From Nannochloropsis salina CCMP1776 (taxonomy: Eukaryota; Sar; Eustigmatophyceae; Eustigmatales; Monodopsidaceae): a DNA stretch of 64,000 nt. Positions 42,901-52,245 of the stretch are shown in pieces (the stretch's first letter is position 1; each line of letters opens with the position of its first letter). Location of the stretch: contig SDOX01000128.1 of NCBI GenBank assembly GCA_004565275.1, positions 186,839-250,838 of the forward strand, given 5' to 3'. The notes below the pieces were generated by a model. It was not told where the DNA came from. It made no database searches and saw only the letters and a program-made list of their open reading frames with translations. Both the position numbers and the translations under genes were made by a program.

Positions 42901-45900
42901 TTGTGACAACTCAACGTTCGCAGTTACCTGTGACAGATTCTTTTTTTCTAGAAACTCTTCTGCTTGAGTCGGTGTCCACAATTGGCATCGACACGGAAAA
43001 ATCAGAAGTATTCGATTGGCAGCGCTTCGCTTTAGGGGCTACCGTTAATGCAACTGTGACGGCTGTGAAGGATTATGGAATCGTGCTCTCCGGTGAAGAC
43101 CATCGGACGGTCATGCTGGCTCCAGGGCCTGATCATGTCCTCGCATGCGCTCCAAATGACGAAGTTAAAGTACGCGTGCTTGATGTAGATTGGGCCAAGC
43201 GCGTCTTGGTTGTAACAATGCTGCCCGAATTAGTTAGGCGAGGTCGTGCTAAATATCGAAAGACGGCAGACGGCCTTTGCTTGCAAACGGGCGCCCGTGG
43301 TGTTGCAGAGATTGTCCTGAAGAGGGATCGTTACGCGGTGGTGGAAATGGATGGCGCACTGGCTTATCTCGCGGTAGCAGATTATCAATGTCCATATCTT
43401 GCCACAGGAAATTTAGAATTGGGCGTCAATGTTGATGTTGTTGTACGCCGCCCATGGAGAACAGGTCTAGGGAAAAGATGCAGGCTATCTTATCCTCAAG
43501 AGCCTATTATGCTCGTTACATTGGCGCAGGAGCAAGACGCGGCAGAAAAGAATCAAAGCGGAAGGGTCGGACCCAGCAAGAAGACTGAACGGGAAAGAAA
43601 GAGAGCGCAGCAAGAGATGGCGGTTGATGAGAAGACACCGACTGCTGCCGAACATCGTGGGAGTACAAAAGAAGGCAAGAGGCCTAAACTGGACCGTGCA
43701 GAGAAAAAGCCCCCTCCGTTGCACCTGGAAAGGAAGCAACTCCGGCCCATCACGACATCACAGATTCTTGTTGGAGCAGCTTTACCTGCTTTGGTGACAG
43801 ATGTTCGACCGGATGAGCTAATCTTAACGTTAAATATTCAGGACATGATAGATGAGCCACAACCTCGGGGTGAGCTGTATCCGAGCATGGAGAGGAAGAG
43901 CAATCGTTTGTCGGCAATGCGTGTGCTTGCCAAAGTATTTATCACCCACAGTGGTCGGCAATGTCTCACGGACGTGGAGGAAGCCGTAGGCGAGGCTTTA
44001 CAAGCGAAGCTGTCAGAAGAAAAAGGAGAAGTTCGGCATCTTTCCTTCCATCCCCTATCGCAATATCAAGTTGGCCAAGAGCTCGAAGTGCGAGTTTTGG
44101 ATATACGCGAGAAGGAGCTGAAGAAGATGAAGCTGCTCGAATGTTCGCTACGTCCTCAAGACGCCCAGGTTTCGAAGGAGGACCTGATTGTACGGCAGCC
44201 AACATGGGACACATTAGCGGTAGGGACAATACTCCTAGGTGTAATCACAGAAATTCAATCAGAAGGGCTATGGGTGGCAGTGTCGCGGGCTGTGAAGGGA
44301 TTTGTTCATTATTTGGACATTTCACAAGACGGTGACGCAGGCGTCTTTTCGCGCATTAGAGAGGCAGGCGCTGTTGGTATACCGGTGCCCGTCATTGTCT
44401 TACAGGTGGACGCGGTGCGGCATCGCCTACAGTTGTCGATTCGTGGCGTGCATTTAAAGGGTGATGTGGATCCTACCATGTTTCCAATCTTGCCTTCTTC
44501 CTCATCACGCTCTGAACGTGGGATGAATATGACTCCGGGATCTTCAAGAATAGGTTGTCTGGAGCCAAACGTTGGAGACATCCTGACAGGACGCGTTTGC
44601 CTGGGTCCCCGTGCTCCCCTTCTCAACCCGCCTTCGGTTGCCATTCAGTTGGGCTATCAAGTATTTGGTCGACTGTGTATCACGGAGCTGGATGAGCCTG
44701 CTCAGTGGATAGATCAGGCATTGGCACGTGCGAATTCTCTCTTGCAAGACGGTAAAGACGTCAGATGCCGTGTCCTGTCGGTCGCTGGTGAGCGCATCGA
44801 TGTCTCTTTGCGTCCCTCTCGACTTCACCCGAGCTTGGCTGTCACTGCAGCTATAGCTGAAGACCCGTTGCCGGAGGAGGGATCGGTGACCAAGGGGTAC
44901 GTGGTGGGTACTTCGACAAAAGGGTGTTTTGTTCGTCTCTCCAAGAATGTGACGGCCCGCGTTCTTATCAAAGACCTAGCGGACGGTTTCATCACAAGCC
45001 CGATGGATGCCTTTCCTGTCGGGAAACTTGTTGCAGGACGCGTTCTGCATATCGAGCAGAGAAGTGGGGCTGGAGCTGAAGGCCTGAAGATTGATCTCTC
45101 GCTGCGACCCTCTGTGGTGGTTGGAGAAAGCATGCATCAAATGGCTTTCGAAGATGTGCTTGAGAATATAAAAGTCAAAGGCGTTGTGGTCAGGGTCGAG
45201 CCGTTTGGAGTCTTTATAAAGCTTCAGAATAGCGAGCTTACAGGGATGTGCCACATTTCCGAAGTGAGCGATCAGCTTGTAAAAAATCTAAGTGAGATGT
45301 ACGAACCTGGAGATATAGTCAAGGCCCTTGTGCTGAAGGTTGACGCAACGACGAAGCGGATTAGTTTGAGCTTGAAGCCGTCCCATTTCAAGGAGGATAA
45401 GTACGATGAGGACGACAATGAAGGTGGGGTTGGCGGCAGTGGAGAGGAGAAAAGTGATCAGGGCGGAAAGGAATTTGTGGAGGATGGCGCAGGTGAGAGT
45501 GGCGAGGGAGTGGAGGAAGTAGATCCATCGGGTCAGAGCACTTGTAGGGCAAAAGCTGGCAAGGAAGAATGCGGGGACGTGGTTTTAGGGGTTTCGATGC
45601 AACATGGCCGTGAAGAGATGGGGGGAGATATGGAAGTTGAGCCAGAGTTAGACTCCGGTGGGCGCTTGGAACAGAGAATTACTGATCCACGCTCCTCTGG
45701 GGCTCTTTCGGATTTGGAGCCCTCTTTCCAGTGGGAAGATTTCGACTTAGGGGTCGGTGGTGGCACAGACGGACAAGATAAGGAGTATGCTTTTGAAGGG
45801 GAGGAAAGCATTGATAAGGAATCTAAAAGCGAGGGGCGTATTGGCTCGAAAACAGCTATACGCAAGCGAGATCAGGAAAGACTTCGAGAGCAAGAAGAGC

Positions 45901-46727
45901 GTCTTCTCGACGCGGACACTCCTCCTGAAAGTGCAGAGGATTTCGAACGATTAGTGCTCGCCAACCCCAATTCATCATTGATCTGGATCAGATACATGGC
46001 CTTTCAATTGTCTTTGGCAGATGTCGATGCAGCGCGAGCTTTGGCTGAACGGGCGCTTCAAACCATTGTATTTCGGGAAGAAAGCGAAAAGCTCAACGTG
46101 TGGGTTGCACGCTTAAATCTTGAGCATAGGTACGGTAACAAGGTAACAGTGCTTGCTGTGCTTGAGAAAGCGGCTGAGCAGAACAACCCCAAGCACGTGT
46201 ACTTGCATGCTGCTGAAATGTATGAAAGAGCTGGTGAAGTAACCGAAGCGGAGGAGATATTTAGAAATATCCTTGCGAAACGTTTCAAGTACAGTAAAAA
46301 AGTATGGATGCGGTATCATCTTTTTGTACTGCAGCAAGATCCCGCCGAAGCCATGGAATTATTGCGCAGAGCGCTGCAATGTCTCTCCCGGCACAAACAT
46401 GCCTTCGTCATATCCCACTACGCCCAAGCTGAGTTCGAGCATGGATCTGTCGATCGGGGGCGGACTATCTTTGATGGCCTCCTGAGCAGTTTCCCAAAGC
46501 GCCTCGACTTGTGGAACATGTACGTGGACAAGGAAGTCAAGTCGGGGCACATAGAAGCAGCCCGACGACTACTGGATCGCATGTGCACGCTACGACTCTC
46601 AGCGCAAAAGATAAAGAATGTTTTGAAAAAATACATGCAATTGGAGCTAGTACATGGAGATATCCAGTCTGTGGAGCGGGTAAAGAGCAAAGCTCGGGAG
46701 TTTGTGGAATCAAATCTCCATTATTAG
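39984..46727 (+). CDS. RRP5: rRNA biogenesis protein RRP5 / PDCD11
   Basis: RRP5 is the nucleolar scaffold needed for both 18S and 5.8S/25S pre-rRNA processing. One uninterrupted frame of 2247 codons; the first in-frame ATG is 39984 (the frame is open from a TTG at 39963). The N-terminus is basic and disordered. From about residue 143 a long tandem of S1 RNA-binding domains follows, each with the pattern 'G..V.G.V..V...G..V.......G..........D': for example GTAVLGVVIRVGPKDVSVAL, PLKHLAAQGVTNPTNDFRLG and IKVKGVVVRVEPFGVFIKL near residue 1730. An acidic linker (about 1800-1960) leads to C-terminal HAT/TPR repeats starting SAEDFERLVLANPNSSLIWI and ALAERALQTIVFREESEKLN, very close to human PDCD11. 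The protein is longer than human (1871) and yeast (1729) RRP5, mostly through insertions between S1 domains. Confidence 0.95.
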   Translation: MPTASCFPRGKDPPVTSNINRRRSQLTGPVVEATRLVKGPPAKHKREAWAAVRNAGVTAASSSPSSQPAGTDTPCEGPDFLFGISSPKKKPASLNNGLKTQHSKEATEGFHNEASKLAQAVGLGCVTKIGRAVPQISSICLKQMVRGTAVLGVVIRVGPKDVSVALPGGLSGRVPLVEVSDPLFSRFSPSVNGTISDPVSEKEDLIKAVSTFLRPGQVVRAVVSSSNAASRKQSAGGAGSGGRASQKILLTLRASVVNRGLKLEHVLPGGALMGAVASVEDHGYVVSSGLEGVTAFLARKHVKGGAEAEKALVKGSPVEIVVLDVKEASRAITCGFDPAVLPRALTRGSALTLAGLKPGMLVNAAIDAILKNGLALTFLGGLSGVVSLEHLDRPYAENDWRKRYRLGDILQVRILMVDVKSKSVYLTLRAHLLGMRAPSGLPELGQVLSEAKVLRVDPTKGLVLGFLPPESVNGGTKDIDTCEDEGRIEEELSGRRAKRVRAKEDGEDDGSNSKLKDEPSELLREKILQRPRYVPVFVHASQIESLTSVSVGQTVACRVIGSAPVEGAVHGSMRAATMDAPFVRLADVRPGQLVRARVAAVAGWGLTLDLGQGIRAHCTNMHLTDGAGSKSNIIRAKALTEAKKGKTGKSVYQAGQEVMCRILQVDTLTRKVYATMKPSLLKDTPEGILNAYTEAIPGKKCLGFVTKVEDFGVIVTFFDNVHGLLPLKHLAAQGVTNPTNDFRLGQVLRCVVTSCAPQRRPPRLSLRLDVHEEVGMAKIPESARQPGAVSPGDSVSGTVVRVQEPFVVVKLDCHGSTEPLAFLHKHQLGDHAALADQLLARTKMGDRIESALVLEFRRDCNEPLLSLKPLLLRAGGGIVDQAPDSKLAAEKAPCFAKPPRLQDLKIGRARLCGYISRVESFGLFVRFVGGQTAMAPRALIADRFVDDASGLFREGDSVRCLLHRVDADKDKVFVTTQRSQLPVTDSFFLETLLLESVSTIGIDTEKSEVFDWQRFALGATVNATVTAVKDYGIVLSGEDHRTVMLAPGPDHVLACAPNDEVKVRVLDVDWAKRVLVVTMLPELVRRGRAKYRKTADGLCLQTGARGVAEIVLKRDRYAVVEMDGALAYLAVADYQCPYLATGNLELGVNVDVVVRRPWRTGLGKRCRLSYPQEPIMLVTLAQEQDAAEKNQSGRVGPSKKTERERKRAQQEMAVDEKTPTAAEHRGSTKEGKRPKLDRAEKKPPPLHLERKQLRPITTSQILVGAALPALVTDVRPDELILTLNIQDMIDEPQPRGELYPSMERKSNRLSAMRVLAKVFITHSGRQCLTDVEEAVGEALQAKLSEEKGEVRHLSFHPLSQYQVGQELEVRVLDIREKELKKMKLLECSLRPQDAQVSKEDLIVRQPTWDTLAVGTILLGVITEIQSEGLWVAVSRAVKGFVHYLDISQDGDAGVFSRIREAGAVGIPVPVIVLQVDAVRHRLQLSIRGVHLKGDVDPTMFPILPSSSSRSERGMNMTPGSSRIGCLEPNVGDILTGRVCLGPRAPLLNPPSVAIQLGYQVFGRLCITELDEPAQWIDQALARANSLLQDGKDVRCRVLSVAGERIDVSLRPSRLHPSLAVTAAIAEDPLPEEGSVTKGYVVGTSTKGCFVRLSKNVTARVLIKDLADGFITSPMDAFPVGKLVAGRVLHIEQRSGAGAEGLKIDLSLRPSVVVGESMHQMAFEDVLENIKVKGVVVRVEPFGVFIKLQNSELTGMCHISEVSDQLVKNLSEMYEPGDIVKALVLKVDATTKRISLSLKPSHFKEDKYDEDDNEGGVGGSGEEKSDQGGKEFVEDGAGESGEGVEEVDPSGQSTCRAKAGKEECGDVVLGVSMQHGREEMGGDMEVEPELDSGGRLEQRITDPRSSGALSDLEPSFQWEDFDLGVGGGTDGQDKEYAFEGEESIDKESKSEGRIGSKTAIRKRDQERLREQEERLLDADTPPESAEDFERLVLANPNSSLIWIRYMAFQLSLADVDAARALAERALQTIVFREESEKLNVWVARLNLEHRYGNKVTVLAVLEKAAEQNNPKHVYLHAAEMYERAGEVTEAEEIFRNILAKRFKYSKKVWMRYHLFVLQQDPAEAMELLRRALQCLSRHKHAFVISHYAQAEFEHGSVDRGRTIFDGLLSSFPKRLDLWNMYVDKEVKSGHIEAARRLLDRMCTLRLSAQKIKNVLKKYMQLELVHGDIQSVERVKSKAREFVESNLHY

Positions 46728-46974
46728 ACAATTTTCTCCTAGTAGTCGTCATATCTCATGTTTCAAACGCTTAAGGAAACCAGAATAACATTCAAAGAAA
46801 GTACCCACAATTTCACTCATATATTTGTTGATCACGTAATGTGACGACAAATTGGAATATAACTTTGAGGTCAAAACGCCTGTCGCTAATGTGAATTACC
46901 CATCAAAAAACTTCCTGATCATACGATGGTATATTTGCTTGGAAAATTCCTGCAGTACGTATGTCGCAATCAAA
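46728..46974. other. convergent 3' gap
   Basis: 247 bp of AT-rich DNA between RRP5 and the SET-domain gene, holding both 3' UTRs. Confidence 0.4.
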
Positions 46975-48578
46975 TTATGATCCCCCACAAACCAGCTCCT
47001 GAAGGCGATGCGATAAGCATGCAAGTGTTTCCTGGAAAATCAACTTGTCCTCTACCACCACCTTATATGCATAAGCGCGACGAATAAAATTTCTCCGAAG
47101 GGTGGCTTTTTGCCGTTCAAAGCGTATTTTATCATCTTCGTCCGCGCTACATTCTGTCTCCTGGGCTTGTTTTTCTCTGGGCACTCCGAGTCTGCGGATC
47201 TGAGCATCCTCGTCCCCAAAAATCGGGGTGGATGTCATAACACGTTCCAGTTTCGCAAGGGCACCCAAATCCTCTTCGACCGGTGTAAAGGTCTGCACCT
47301 TTTTCTGCAACAGCCTGACAAGCCCTCTTAAAGATGCCTCTTCGTTCCGTAGGCTCACAACTTCTCCACGAAAAACCTTCTCCACATCTTCAAATTCCTC
47401 CTGAGCCAGATGGATCAAACGGATCGTGACCATCAAGGCGACCGATACCCCGTTTCCAAGCAACGTTCCTCGAAAATCGTAAGGCTGCTCTTTTGTTAGA
47501 TCATGTGCGAGTAGCTGCTCTTGTTTCCATTCTGCGTGTGGAAAATCTGAAGGAACTTTAACCCAGAAATCGACACCGCGAAAAGGGTTTTGGGCTGACA
47601 TAAACCCGTAGCTGTAAAGAAGCTTGGCATTGCTGTACGGTCCGTACAATAGGTAACACTCTTGTCCCCTTGATACTGGACTGATTTGTTTAAGACGTAA
47701 GGCATCCATCTGAGCATCATATTTGATCAAGTCTTCAAGACACGAGGCCGCCGCGGGGCTGTGGTTGCACATATCTAGAGCTGGTGCCAAGCACCGTAAG
47801 TAAGAATGGCTGTCACCCCGCTCTACGCCCACTGCCCGGCTCCATATGGTCGAAAGAGCCCACCTGTAGTCCTCGACGGTGAGGCCTCCCAACACTGACG
47901 GGTACTTGAGAACTAACTTTGCGTGAATCTCGTGCCAGTCACGCAAAATACGTTGCTCCATCATTGAAGTCAGTAATCCCACGTTTGTACCGGCCAAATA
48001 TTTTCGCTCCTCCTCCTCCCAGTAAAGCGGTGTGTCGTATTCGCGTGGCATCAAACTAAGGTAGGGCCACCAAAATGATTGGCTGCCCGCCCGTCGTTCT
48101 GCCATCAGCAAAAGTGCAAGCAATTCATCCTTCGAATCGAATGCCATCAAATGCGGCTCTGCTTTCACGATGTCATGCAATACTGAGAGGTGAAGATTTT
48201 CGATATGTACACATATGGACAGGGGGACCTGCAGTATCAGTTCCCCTGCCTTCAGGTCTTCAACCGCCATTATCCCGTAGCCTTCGGCCTCGCTCATGAG
48301 GGCCACGTGGACCTGCATCATGTCGCGGTGAGAAAAAGAACAAGCGACATGTACGAAAAAATCGCGTGGTGTTGCAATTCATTATGAAACCTCGCGTGAC
48401 CTCAAGTCTTCGTGATTGTACTATGGACAGAGTACGGACGCTGAGTAGCAAGCTTGTAATGTGATCTAGTTTGCCAAACATTTTTCCGACTTACCTTCTG
48501 CAAAGCACCGCCATTTTTCAAGAACCAGCCTGTAAACGCATCCAGAATCCTGTCGACTTGGCCAGGACCTGCGTTCAT
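46975..48578 (-). CDS. SET-domain lysine methyltransferase, SETD3/SETD6/RuBisCO-LSMT type
   Basis: Non-histone protein methyltransferase of the RuBisCO LSMT/SETD3/SETD6 group. Exon 1 (48578-48495, 28 codons) ends at GTAAGT and joins in phase 0 to exon 2 (48312-46975), giving 473 aa. The join restores the family opening: WFLKNGGALQK then VHVALMSEAEGYGIMAVEDL and KAGELILQVP. The apparent ATG ATG just before exon 2 lies in the intron. Split-SET landmarks are present: WWPYLSLMP, then CLAPALDMCNHSP (NH motif binding SAM), GQECYLLYGPYSNAKLLYSY (the catalytic Tyr region), then the helical C-terminal substrate-binding lobe. The active-site Asn-His pair and the Y-G-x3-N motif are intact, so it should be active. 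No plastid signal is visible, which argues against RuBisCO as the target. Confidence 0.88.
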
Positions 48579-49239
48579 TCTAGGCTTTCATTAACGAAGG
48601 CAAGGGCCTCCACCTTATCGTCTGTCTCGCCTAGGAACCCACCTTTCAGCAGCATGCACTGACACAGCGTTCCTCCGAGTCCTGGGATGCAGCTACCCTT
48701 TCCCCTTAAAGCTGGTCAGACAGTGGATTCAATACGCTATGGAAAATGTCGAAGATTGGAAAGTGTAGTCCCGTGGTCAAATCGTTGCCCTCCATGCAGC
48801 GCACCTCCTTGACCGGGAAACAGAGCGTAAACAAGCCAGACTAGCCGGAGATGGCGGTGTTTGGGGCGCGACGGCTGCATTGTAGCTCCATGATAAATGC
48901 GACATATCATTCACAAGAAGTGTGGTGTTTTGTGCCGAAAAATGAGGTTTCCTTGACTCCCCGCCGACTACAAGAGCGAGCGCCACTGCGACGACCTCGC
49001 CGCCAGGGTCTCGCTGCCTTCTCGCCCCCTTCAAGCGGGAGCCTAGCGCCCCCCCACGGTCCTGCGCAATGCGACGATGCGGCTTTGATTCCTGCACGGC
49101 ATTACGTGCAAGCATGAATACTGATTTACGTATTACATACTTATCCACTCGTCATTATTCCAGGAAGAAGACCCAGGAAGGCCGGGTGCGGAGAGTCAGG
49201 GACACTGTGTAGGCAGTCAAGGCAAGGGCAAAGCCCACC
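48579..49239. promoter_or_regulatory. divergent promoter region, SET protein / GT90
   Basis: 661 bp between two head-to-head starts. No specific site recognised; several short frames are without family resemblance. The GT90 gene may have an unrecognised first exon here. Confidence 0.4.
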
Positions 49240-51531
49240 ATGTCCACGACAGGAGGGCGACAAAATTCCATCGATGGCATTACCCTTCTTCCCACCACAA
49301 CATCTTCTCCTGTCGCTTCCGCCGTCGTGGCACCCATGCGCAAATTTTCTCATGTATGGAAACCTCCCCCCTCGACGACTTGGAGGGGACTATACAGGTG
49401 GGAGGACGAGGAACATGACGGGTGGAAGGCAGCAATTGCACAATTTCCGTATAAAGTACCTTCGTTCACCAGTAAGAAGGAAGCCCTTGCTTTTATCAAA
49501 GTGCATTGCCGAGTAGGCAGCAACCCGGATCATAGCCACTATCAACACATGTTTTCCCTTTTAACAAGCTGGGAAGAACTTAATAAATATTTGGTAGCAA
49601 AGATTCTGCATTACGATAAACTCCTGGGCAAAGCATTGAAAGGAACATCGACTTCATCATTGGGCGTGGACCCAAGCCAGAATGTTTGGCTGAGAAGTCC
49701 GCCGGAAGACTTTGTAGGGCTTGATGTCAAAGGGGTTGTAGCTGCGCTCGATCAGAGGCTTGATCTCTCATTGCACCGCGTCCTCTCTTCGCCTTCTACG
49801 ATAAACACTCTCAAGTACCTCTTTGAGCACATGCGCTGCGGCATCTTCGTGAAGATTAAGGCCGGGCAGCTTGTGATGTTTGTACCTTTTGCAAACGACT
49901 CCTACACAAATACGTGGGCAAGCGAGATGGAGTTCGATTCGGCGGACGGCACCATGGAGACGTACTATCAGGAAAAAATAAAAGGTGGCTTTCGCAAAGA
50001 GAACATACTCCCCAACGTGGCGGAGTGGTGGGCGAATGGGAACATGATCGACAACGAGAAGGTGAGGGCAGGGACGGACAAGCGCTTCGGCCAAGTCTGG
50101 GGGGACTTCTTCCTCTGCCAACTCAAGGAGATGCTGCAAGCCGTCTGTCAGGAGCGCATAGTTGCCGACTGCGAGTTTTTCATCAACAAACGGGACTATC
50201 CTCATCTCAAAACGCATCTGAGAAAGGCGAGGACCCCGACGGACGAGCCAAGGCCTCAGGACAGCTCAGCGTCCGTGACTGCTGTCGAGCCGTATGGTTT
50301 CATTTTCGGAAAGGATGATCGAGATGCGGACCAGGATGTGCCCTTGGGGAGACACGCGTACAGCTCCTATGCTCCCATAGCCTCCCTGTATGTCTCTTCT
50401 CGCTTCGCCGACATCCCCTGGCCGACCACCGAGGACTGGGAGGCGGCAACGGGGAGGGTATATCCGCATACCTTCATGCACCGGTTTGACGCGGAGACAG
50501 ACGAGCTGGTGGTGGAGAATGAACCGCGCGACCTCTTCACCGAGGCAAATTTCCAGAAATTTAGTCAGATGCCATGGGACGACAAGACTCCCACAGCCTT
50601 CTTCCGAGGGACAGCCACGGGTGGAGGCACGACAATTGAGACGAATCAGCGCCTCAGGCTCGCCCATCTTAGCTATCTCTGGAGCCAAGACGGGTTCTAC
50701 AACGGGCGTGAGAATGAGGATTTCTCCGCACCATACTTGGACGCTAAGCTCACGGGCTGGAATATGCGGGACAAAAAGATTGCCTCGGAGCCCATGACCT
50801 TCATTAAAAAAAAGGACTTCGCCTTCAAGGTGGGGAAAAGTAATTTTGTCCCCATCTACGAGCAGGCGCGCTTTAAATACCTCGTCTACGTAGAGGGCCA
50901 CTGCGCCGCGTGTCGCTACTCCTTCCTAATGCGACTGGGGTCTGTCATCCTGAAAGTAGACTCGCAGTGTGTGGCCGATCAAATGTGGTATTTCCCTCTC
51001 CTGAGACGCTTTGTGGACCATGTGCCCGTCAAGAGCGACTTGTCGGACCTGGATGAGCAGATTAAATGGTGCCGCGACCACGACTCCGAGTGCCGGCAGA
51101 TCGCTGCCAACGCTCGCCGTCTTTACAACACCTACTGCTCGAAGGAAGGAATATTGGACTACTTGCAGCTTGTGACTAATAAAATTGCGGCACGGTGGCA
51201 TAGGGTGCCTTCCTGGTGGCAGCCGTCTCCCCTGGGGTGCCAGCGCCCACGAGGTCCTCGGGGCGGGGGGGATGACCGTTGTAGCTGTCGACGATGTAAC
51301 GAAGACCGACAGAGAACCCATCAGGCCGGAGAGCGGAAAGCTCGTCAACATGAAGAGCGCAAAATCCGAGCCGTTGAACGTCGTGCGTCAAAAATGGCAT
51401 CTCGCAAGAAGTCTCGTGGAGCCAGGGGGGCAGAGGCGGGCCAGGATACGTCCACCGAAACAATGTCTGGAAGCACCACCACGGGCGATGTCGAAGATGG
51501 CGAAGATGACATGGAAGCATTGTTGGCATGA
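49240..51531 (+). CDS. GT90/CAP10-like glycosyltransferase
   Basis: Putative glycosyltransferase of the CAP10/KDELC/POGLUT family (GT90), which transfers xylose or glucose from UDP-sugars. The 763-aa intronless frame starts at ATG 49240. The C-terminal catalytic part (about residues 430-650) carries FFRGTATGGGTTIETNQRLR (start of the CAP10 domain with its 'FRG..TG' motif), then FVPIYEQARFKYLVYVEGHC and AACRYSFLMRLGSVILKVDS, followed by WYFPLLRRFVDHVPV and the DLDEQIKWCRDHDSECRQIA helix. These match the 'K...DG....R....L..GS...K' and '...H.IPV..D..DL...I.W...' core of the family. Residues 100-350 are a domain of unknown type that includes a segment (YLFEHMRCGIFVKIKAGQLV) also found, from memory, in large-DNA-virus glycosyltransferases. 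There is no signal peptide, unusual for a Golgi/ER family. The last 90 residues are basic then acidic, low complexity. Confidence 0.8.
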   Translation: MSTTGGRQNSIDGITLLPTTTSSPVASAVVAPMRKFSHVWKPPPSTTWRGLYRWEDEEHDGWKAAIAQFPYKVPSFTSKKEALAFIKVHCRVGSNPDHSHYQHMFSLLTSWEELNKYLVAKILHYDKLLGKALKGTSTSSLGVDPSQNVWLRSPPEDFVGLDVKGVVAALDQRLDLSLHRVLSSPSTINTLKYLFEHMRCGIFVKIKAGQLVMFVPFANDSYTNTWASEMEFDSADGTMETYYQEKIKGGFRKENILPNVAEWWANGNMIDNEKVRAGTDKRFGQVWGDFFLCQLKEMLQAVCQERIVADCEFFINKRDYPHLKTHLRKARTPTDEPRPQDSSASVTAVEPYGFIFGKDDRDADQDVPLGRHAYSSYAPIASLYVSSRFADIPWPTTEDWEAATGRVYPHTFMHRFDAETDELVVENEPRDLFTEANFQKFSQMPWDDKTPTAFFRGTATGGGTTIETNQRLRLAHLSYLWSQDGFYNGRENEDFSAPYLDAKLTGWNMRDKKIASEPMTFIKKKDFAFKVGKSNFVPIYEQARFKYLVYVEGHCAACRYSFLMRLGSVILKVDSQCVADQMWYFPLLRRFVDHVPVKSDLSDLDEQIKWCRDHDSECRQIAANARRLYNTYCSKEGILDYLQLVTNKIAARWHRVPSWWQPSPLGCQRPRGPRGGGDDRCSCRRCNEDRQRTHQAGERKARQHEERKIRAVERRASKMASRKKSRGARGAEAGQDTSTETMSGSTTTGDVEDGEDDMEALLA

Positions 51532-51885
51532 GAAATAATACATGAAGGGGAAAAGATAAGAGCGAGACGCATGAAAGCTGTAGCGAAATAATGATTTCTT
51601 TTGTCGTAGCTCGTGCTTATTGCGAAGAAGATTACAGGTTGTGGGTTGCGTCATGGTCTAATAGACTTCAATTTTGTCTCAATCGTGTAAGTGTAGGCGT
51701 TGTGAGAGTTATCTCAATGGAGAGTGTTGTCTTCATCTGGACCTTTTTCCCCGTTTCGAGGATGCACCAGGAAAGGTGAGAACAAATGGGGGGTAAATAA
51801 TGGCGTGCGCCAGCCAAAATGGCTGTAAGACGCCAAAACTTTGATTAAATGCTTCCCGACAAGGTTGTACTGTCCTCGAGAGAAG
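51532..51885. other. intergenic, GT90 3' region
   Basis: 354 bp of mostly AT-rich sequence after the GT90 stop. Nothing else recognised. Confidence 0.4.
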
Positions 51886-52053
51886 ATGGAGTCGAATGAG
51901 GGTGCCAACAAACCGGGGCAGGCGGCAGCAAGGCAGGAGGTTAGAGAGGGACGGTCGTCAGGGCTTGGGCTGCTCTCTCGCCGTCAGCCTCTGGAAATCC
52001 TGCCTCGCATCATACTCTCGTTACCAGGTGTGCCGCTGACTGTGCCCATGTGA
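51886..52053 (+). CDS. possible small ORF or upstream exon before SF3B1
   Basis: A 55-codon frame, ATG 51886 to TGA 52053, begins MESNEGANKPGQAAARQEV and contains RRQPLEILPRIILSLPG, which looks like an F-box helix opening (LP-E-I-L). A GTGTGC donor candidate lies after LSLP at about 52027. It could be a short protein, the first exon of an unrecognised gene, or part of the SF3B1 leader. The GC content and codon pattern resemble coding DNA, but there is no family match, so this stays tentative. Confidence 0.25.
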   Translation: MESNEGANKPGQAAARQEVREGRSSGLGLLSRRQPLEILPRIILSLPGVPLTVPM

Positions 52054-52245
52054 TACTGATTTTATGGATCATTCGTGGGAAACATATCTTGTTTATCAAT
52101 GTGTGAATAGGGGTTACGTCTCTTTTGGTCAGACGGACGCTCGACTCTTGCAGAAGGCTACCTCGGCGCAGTCTGCTGCGAAGAAGCCTACCGGTAATCC
52201 ACGCCAGTCGTCAAGATTCTTGAGGTTTTTAGCGTCTCATCCGGC

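Noticed and set aside
49768-50901. Minus-strand frames opposite the GT90 gene
   Set aside because: Shadows of a clearly coding plus strand; no homologous motifs.
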